A DNA stretch of 5,303 nt from Candidatus Moraniibacteriota bacterium (GTDB taxonomy: Bacteria; Patescibacteriota; Minisyncoccia; Moranbacterales; GCA-2747515): NCBI GenBank assembly GCA_029933995.1, contig JAOZNB010000057.1, positions 1-5,303 of the forward strand, read 5' to 3'. This document shows, one piece after another, positions 3,229 through 5,303 of this stretch (positions within the stretch are counted from its first letter, which is position 1; every line of letters starts with the position of its first letter). The notes below the pieces were generated by a model that ran no database searches, was not told the origin of the DNA, and worked only from the letters and a program-made list of their open reading frames with translations. The position numbers and the translations under genes were made by a program.

Positions 3229-5303
3229 ATGGTTATAAAAATACAAGAAAATAAATCTCAACAAGAAAATTTACATGCACGTGAAACTGAACGCACACTT
3301 GCACAAATGCATTCTAAAGGTCAAGAAGAATTTGCTTCACACACAGCAAAGCGACTTGGACTACCTTATGCTGACTTAAATATTACACCTGTATCTAGTG
3401 ATGACATTGCTCTTATTTCTGAGGAAGAAGCTATAAAATATAATGTTGCAGTATTTCATCGTACAGGACGAACTTTAAAAATTGGAACACCTACCCCTGA
3501 AAATAGTTCATTGTCAGAATTTCTCGTTTATATGAAAGATAAGAAAGGTTGGACAATTGAACTATTTGTTGTATCTGAACAATCTTTCGACAAACTTTTA
3601 CATCAATATAAAAGTGCTTATTTTATCGACTCTGTTGATACTATGAGACTAACACTCTCAGGAAATGACTTACAAGAATTTGAAGAGGGTCTTGGTAAAC
3701 TTTTAAAACTACAAGACAATATCGATGCAATACCTACAACTGAGATATTGGGTATCTTATTTTCTGGAGCCTTAAAACTTGGTGCAAGTGATATCCACAT
3801 TGAGCCACAGCGTGAAATGATTCGCATTCGATATCGTATTGATGGTGTTTTGCAAAAAATTATTGAAATTCCGGAACACACCTACAAATTGATTATTAAT
3901 CGCATCAAGCTAATGAGCAAAATGAAGATTAATATCCAAGATCAAGCACAAGATGGTCATTTTTCATTTGATGTTGACCCTGATACAAAAGTTGATGTCC
4001 GTGTTTCTACAATTCCAGGTAAAAAATTTGAAGGAATCGTAATGCGTTTACTTCGTAGTGATAGTGTTACAGTTGATATTAACAGTCTTGGCTTAGAAGG
4101 AAAAGCATTTGAAGACGTTCAAAAAAATATTGTAAAAAATGCAGGAATGATATTAACAACGGGCCCTACTGGTTCTGGTAAAACAACGACACTTTACACA
4201 CTTATAAATCACATCAAAACACCTGAAACAAAAATTATTACAATTGAAGATCCAATTGAATATCAGATTGATGGAATTTCACAGACGCAAGTGTCAAAAG
4301 ATCGTGGTTATACATTTGCAAAAGGATTGCGTGCTATCGTACGTCAAGATCCAGATGTTGTATTAGTTGGTGAGATTCGTGACGATGAAACAGCAGATGT
4401 TGCTGTAAATGCTGCTCTTACAGGTCATCTTGTACTTTCAACTCTTCACACAAATAATGCTATTGCTACAGTTCCTCGTCTCATGGAACTTGGCGTTAAA
4501 CCAACTCTTATTCCATCGGCTACAAATCTTTTTATGGCACAACGACTTGTGCGAAAACTCTGTACACACTGTAGATCAGAATATGAACCAGCCAAAGACA
4601 CAATTGACATGCTCATGAAAATGATTGCTCTCATCTCTCCAAAAGCAAAGCTTGAAGTTCCTAAAAATATTACAAAAATTTATCGTGCTGTTGGTTGTGA
4701 TAAATGTAATAATACAGGCTACAAAGGTCGTATTGGTATTTTTGAAATATTGACAATGTCTGCTAAAATTGAACAGATGATTCTCGATATGGCCAGTGAA
4801 ACGGACATGATGAAAGAAGCTCTTGAAGAAGGCTATGTCACAATGACACAGGATGGTGTCCTCAAAGCTGTTAGTGGCATTACATCTTTTGAAGAAGTAA
4901 TGCGTGTCACAACAGAAGGTGAATTGATAGAATCTTTATATGATAGTTTAATGTCACAATCACTGTCTCGAGGTATTTTTGTAGGTCATTCAACACAAGA
5001 ATTTGCCACGAATAATGCTGCCGATTTTGATGCTATGAATAAAGCTGTAAATGAAGCTGAGGACAAAGATGTTCTACCTATGATTTTATCTTATGGAGCA
5101 AGTTTAAAATCTAGTGATGTTCACATCGAACCTCAAGAAAAATACGTTGATGTTCGTATGCGTATTGATGGTGTCTTGCAATCAATTGCAAAATTACCAA
5201 TCATTAGTTATCCCCTACTTCTAAGTAAAGTAAAAATTATAAGTAATATTCCTACCACAATACGACAAGGTGTTTCAGATAGTCGTTTCCGTATTATGTA
5301 TGA
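3229..5303 (+). CDS. pilB: PilB/GspE family ATPase with a second tandem N2D domain (3' end cut)
   Basis: This is a hexameric motor ATPase for type IV pilus assembly or type II-like secretion, acting at the inner face of the membrane. The visible 691 codons hold a short N1/MshEN-like domain (about 36-130, with RLGLPYADL at 42-50), N2D (about 165-300, SDIHIEP 187-193, RYRIDG 201-206) and the RecA-like domain (about 300-565). The latter has Walker A GPTGSGKT (312-319), Asp box ITIEDPIE (337-344), Walker B region VVLVGEIRD (377-385), His box STLHT (404-408) and zinc-type cysteines CxxC 445/448 and 490/493. The ordinary family length of about 560-600 residues would end here. Instead the frame continues through a linker (565-613) into a second N2D (614-691) with SDVHIEP and RMRIDG. 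Copy one has QDGH where the family usually has QDGR. An in-frame TAA at 3217 leaves ATG 3229 as the only good start, with AGGA 12 bases upstream. PilB versus GspE cannot be decided without pilC/gspF neighbours. Confidence 0.93.
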   Translation, partial: MVIKIQENKSQQENLHARETERTLAQMHSKGQEEFASHTAKRLGLPYADLNITPVSSDDIALISEEEAIKYNVAVFHRTGRTLKIGTPTPENSSLSEFLVYMKDKKGWTIELFVVSEQSFDKLLHQYKSAYFIDSVDTMRLTLSGNDLQEFEEGLGKLLKLQDNIDAIPTTEILGILFSGALKLGASDIHIEPQREMIRIRYRIDGVLQKIIEIPEHTYKLIINRIKLMSKMKINIQDQAQDGHFSFDVDPDTKVDVRVSTIPGKKFEGIVMRLLRSDSVTVDINSLGLEGKAFEDVQKNIVKNAGMILTTGPTGSGKTTTLYTLINHIKTPETKIITIEDPIEYQIDGISQTQVSKDRGYTFAKGLRAIVRQDPDVVLVGEIRDDETADVAVNAALTGHLVLSTLHTNNAIATVPRLMELGVKPTLIPSATNLFMAQRLVRKLCTHCRSEYEPAKDTIDMLMKMIALISPKAKLEVPKNITKIYRAVGCDKCNNTGYKGRIGIFEILTMSAKIEQMILDMASETDMMKEALEEGYVTMTQDGVLKAVSGITSFEEVMRVTTEGELIESLYDSLMSQSLSRGIFVGHSTQEFATNNAADFDAMNKAVNEAEDKDVLPMILSYGASLKSSDVHIEPQEKYVDVRMRIDGVLQSIAKLPIISYPLLLSKVKIISNIPTTIRQGVSDSRFRIMY

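Noticed and set aside
3618..3881. Leftward frame inside the pilus ATPase gene, and a similar one at 4446-4634
   Set aside because: Both are antisense to well conserved ATPase sequence and are explained by its codon use.
3229..5303. Alternative genetic code with TGA as glycine
   Set aside because: No in-frame TGA occurs in about 1,570 codons of the five genes and glycines are encoded by ordinary GGN codons.
1..5303. CRISPR array, insertion sequence or attachment site
   Set aside because: No regularly spaced repeats, no transposase or integrase motifs and no terminal repeats were seen.

Overview
The window is an AT-rich, compact bacterial chromosome segment with five protein genes on both strands. 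Small cytoplasmic proteins, a cyclophilin-type lipoprotein, a DHH-family protein with eroded catalytic motifs and a type IV pilus-type ATPase together suggest a Patescibacteria/CPR genome. This is inference; no rRNA or marker gene is present to prove it. All five reading frames are open with TGA read as stop and glycine written as GGN. That argues against the TGA=Gly code of Gracilibacteria and Absconditabacteria.

Layout. Bases 1-221 hold no gene but carry three strong inverted repeats, the last being the terminator of the leftward operon. Bases 222-1446 are a leftward pair: tsaE (tRNA t6A synthesis ATPase), then a secreted cyclophilin peptidyl-prolyl isomerase lipoprotein 13 bases downstream. 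Bases 1447-1561 are a divergent promoter region with two inverted pairs of ACAATA/TATTGT. Bases 1562-2719 encode, rightward, a DHH/DHHA1-type protein that looks catalytically dead. A strong two-way hairpin terminator separates it from a convergent 98-residue orphan (2762-3058, leftward). The orphan has the only strong Shine-Dalgarno in the window and an arginine codon bias opposite to its neighbours. Bases 3059-3228 are a second divergent promoter region. From 3229 to the right edge runs a PilB/GspE family ATPase.

The most unusual feature is in that last gene. After one complete ATPase (N1, N2D and the full RecA-like domain with Walker A, Asp box, Walker B, His box and four zinc-type cysteines) the frame stays open. 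It passes through a linker of about 50 residues and starts a second N2D domain, alignable without gaps to the first at a constant offset of 442 residues (27 of 78 identical). The window cuts the gene there, so it may encode a tandem, two-in-one secretion/pilus ATPase.

The genes do not form a single pathway: tsaE is housekeeping, the lipoprotein acts outside the membrane, and the ATPase would power pilus assembly or type II-like export from the cytoplasmic face.
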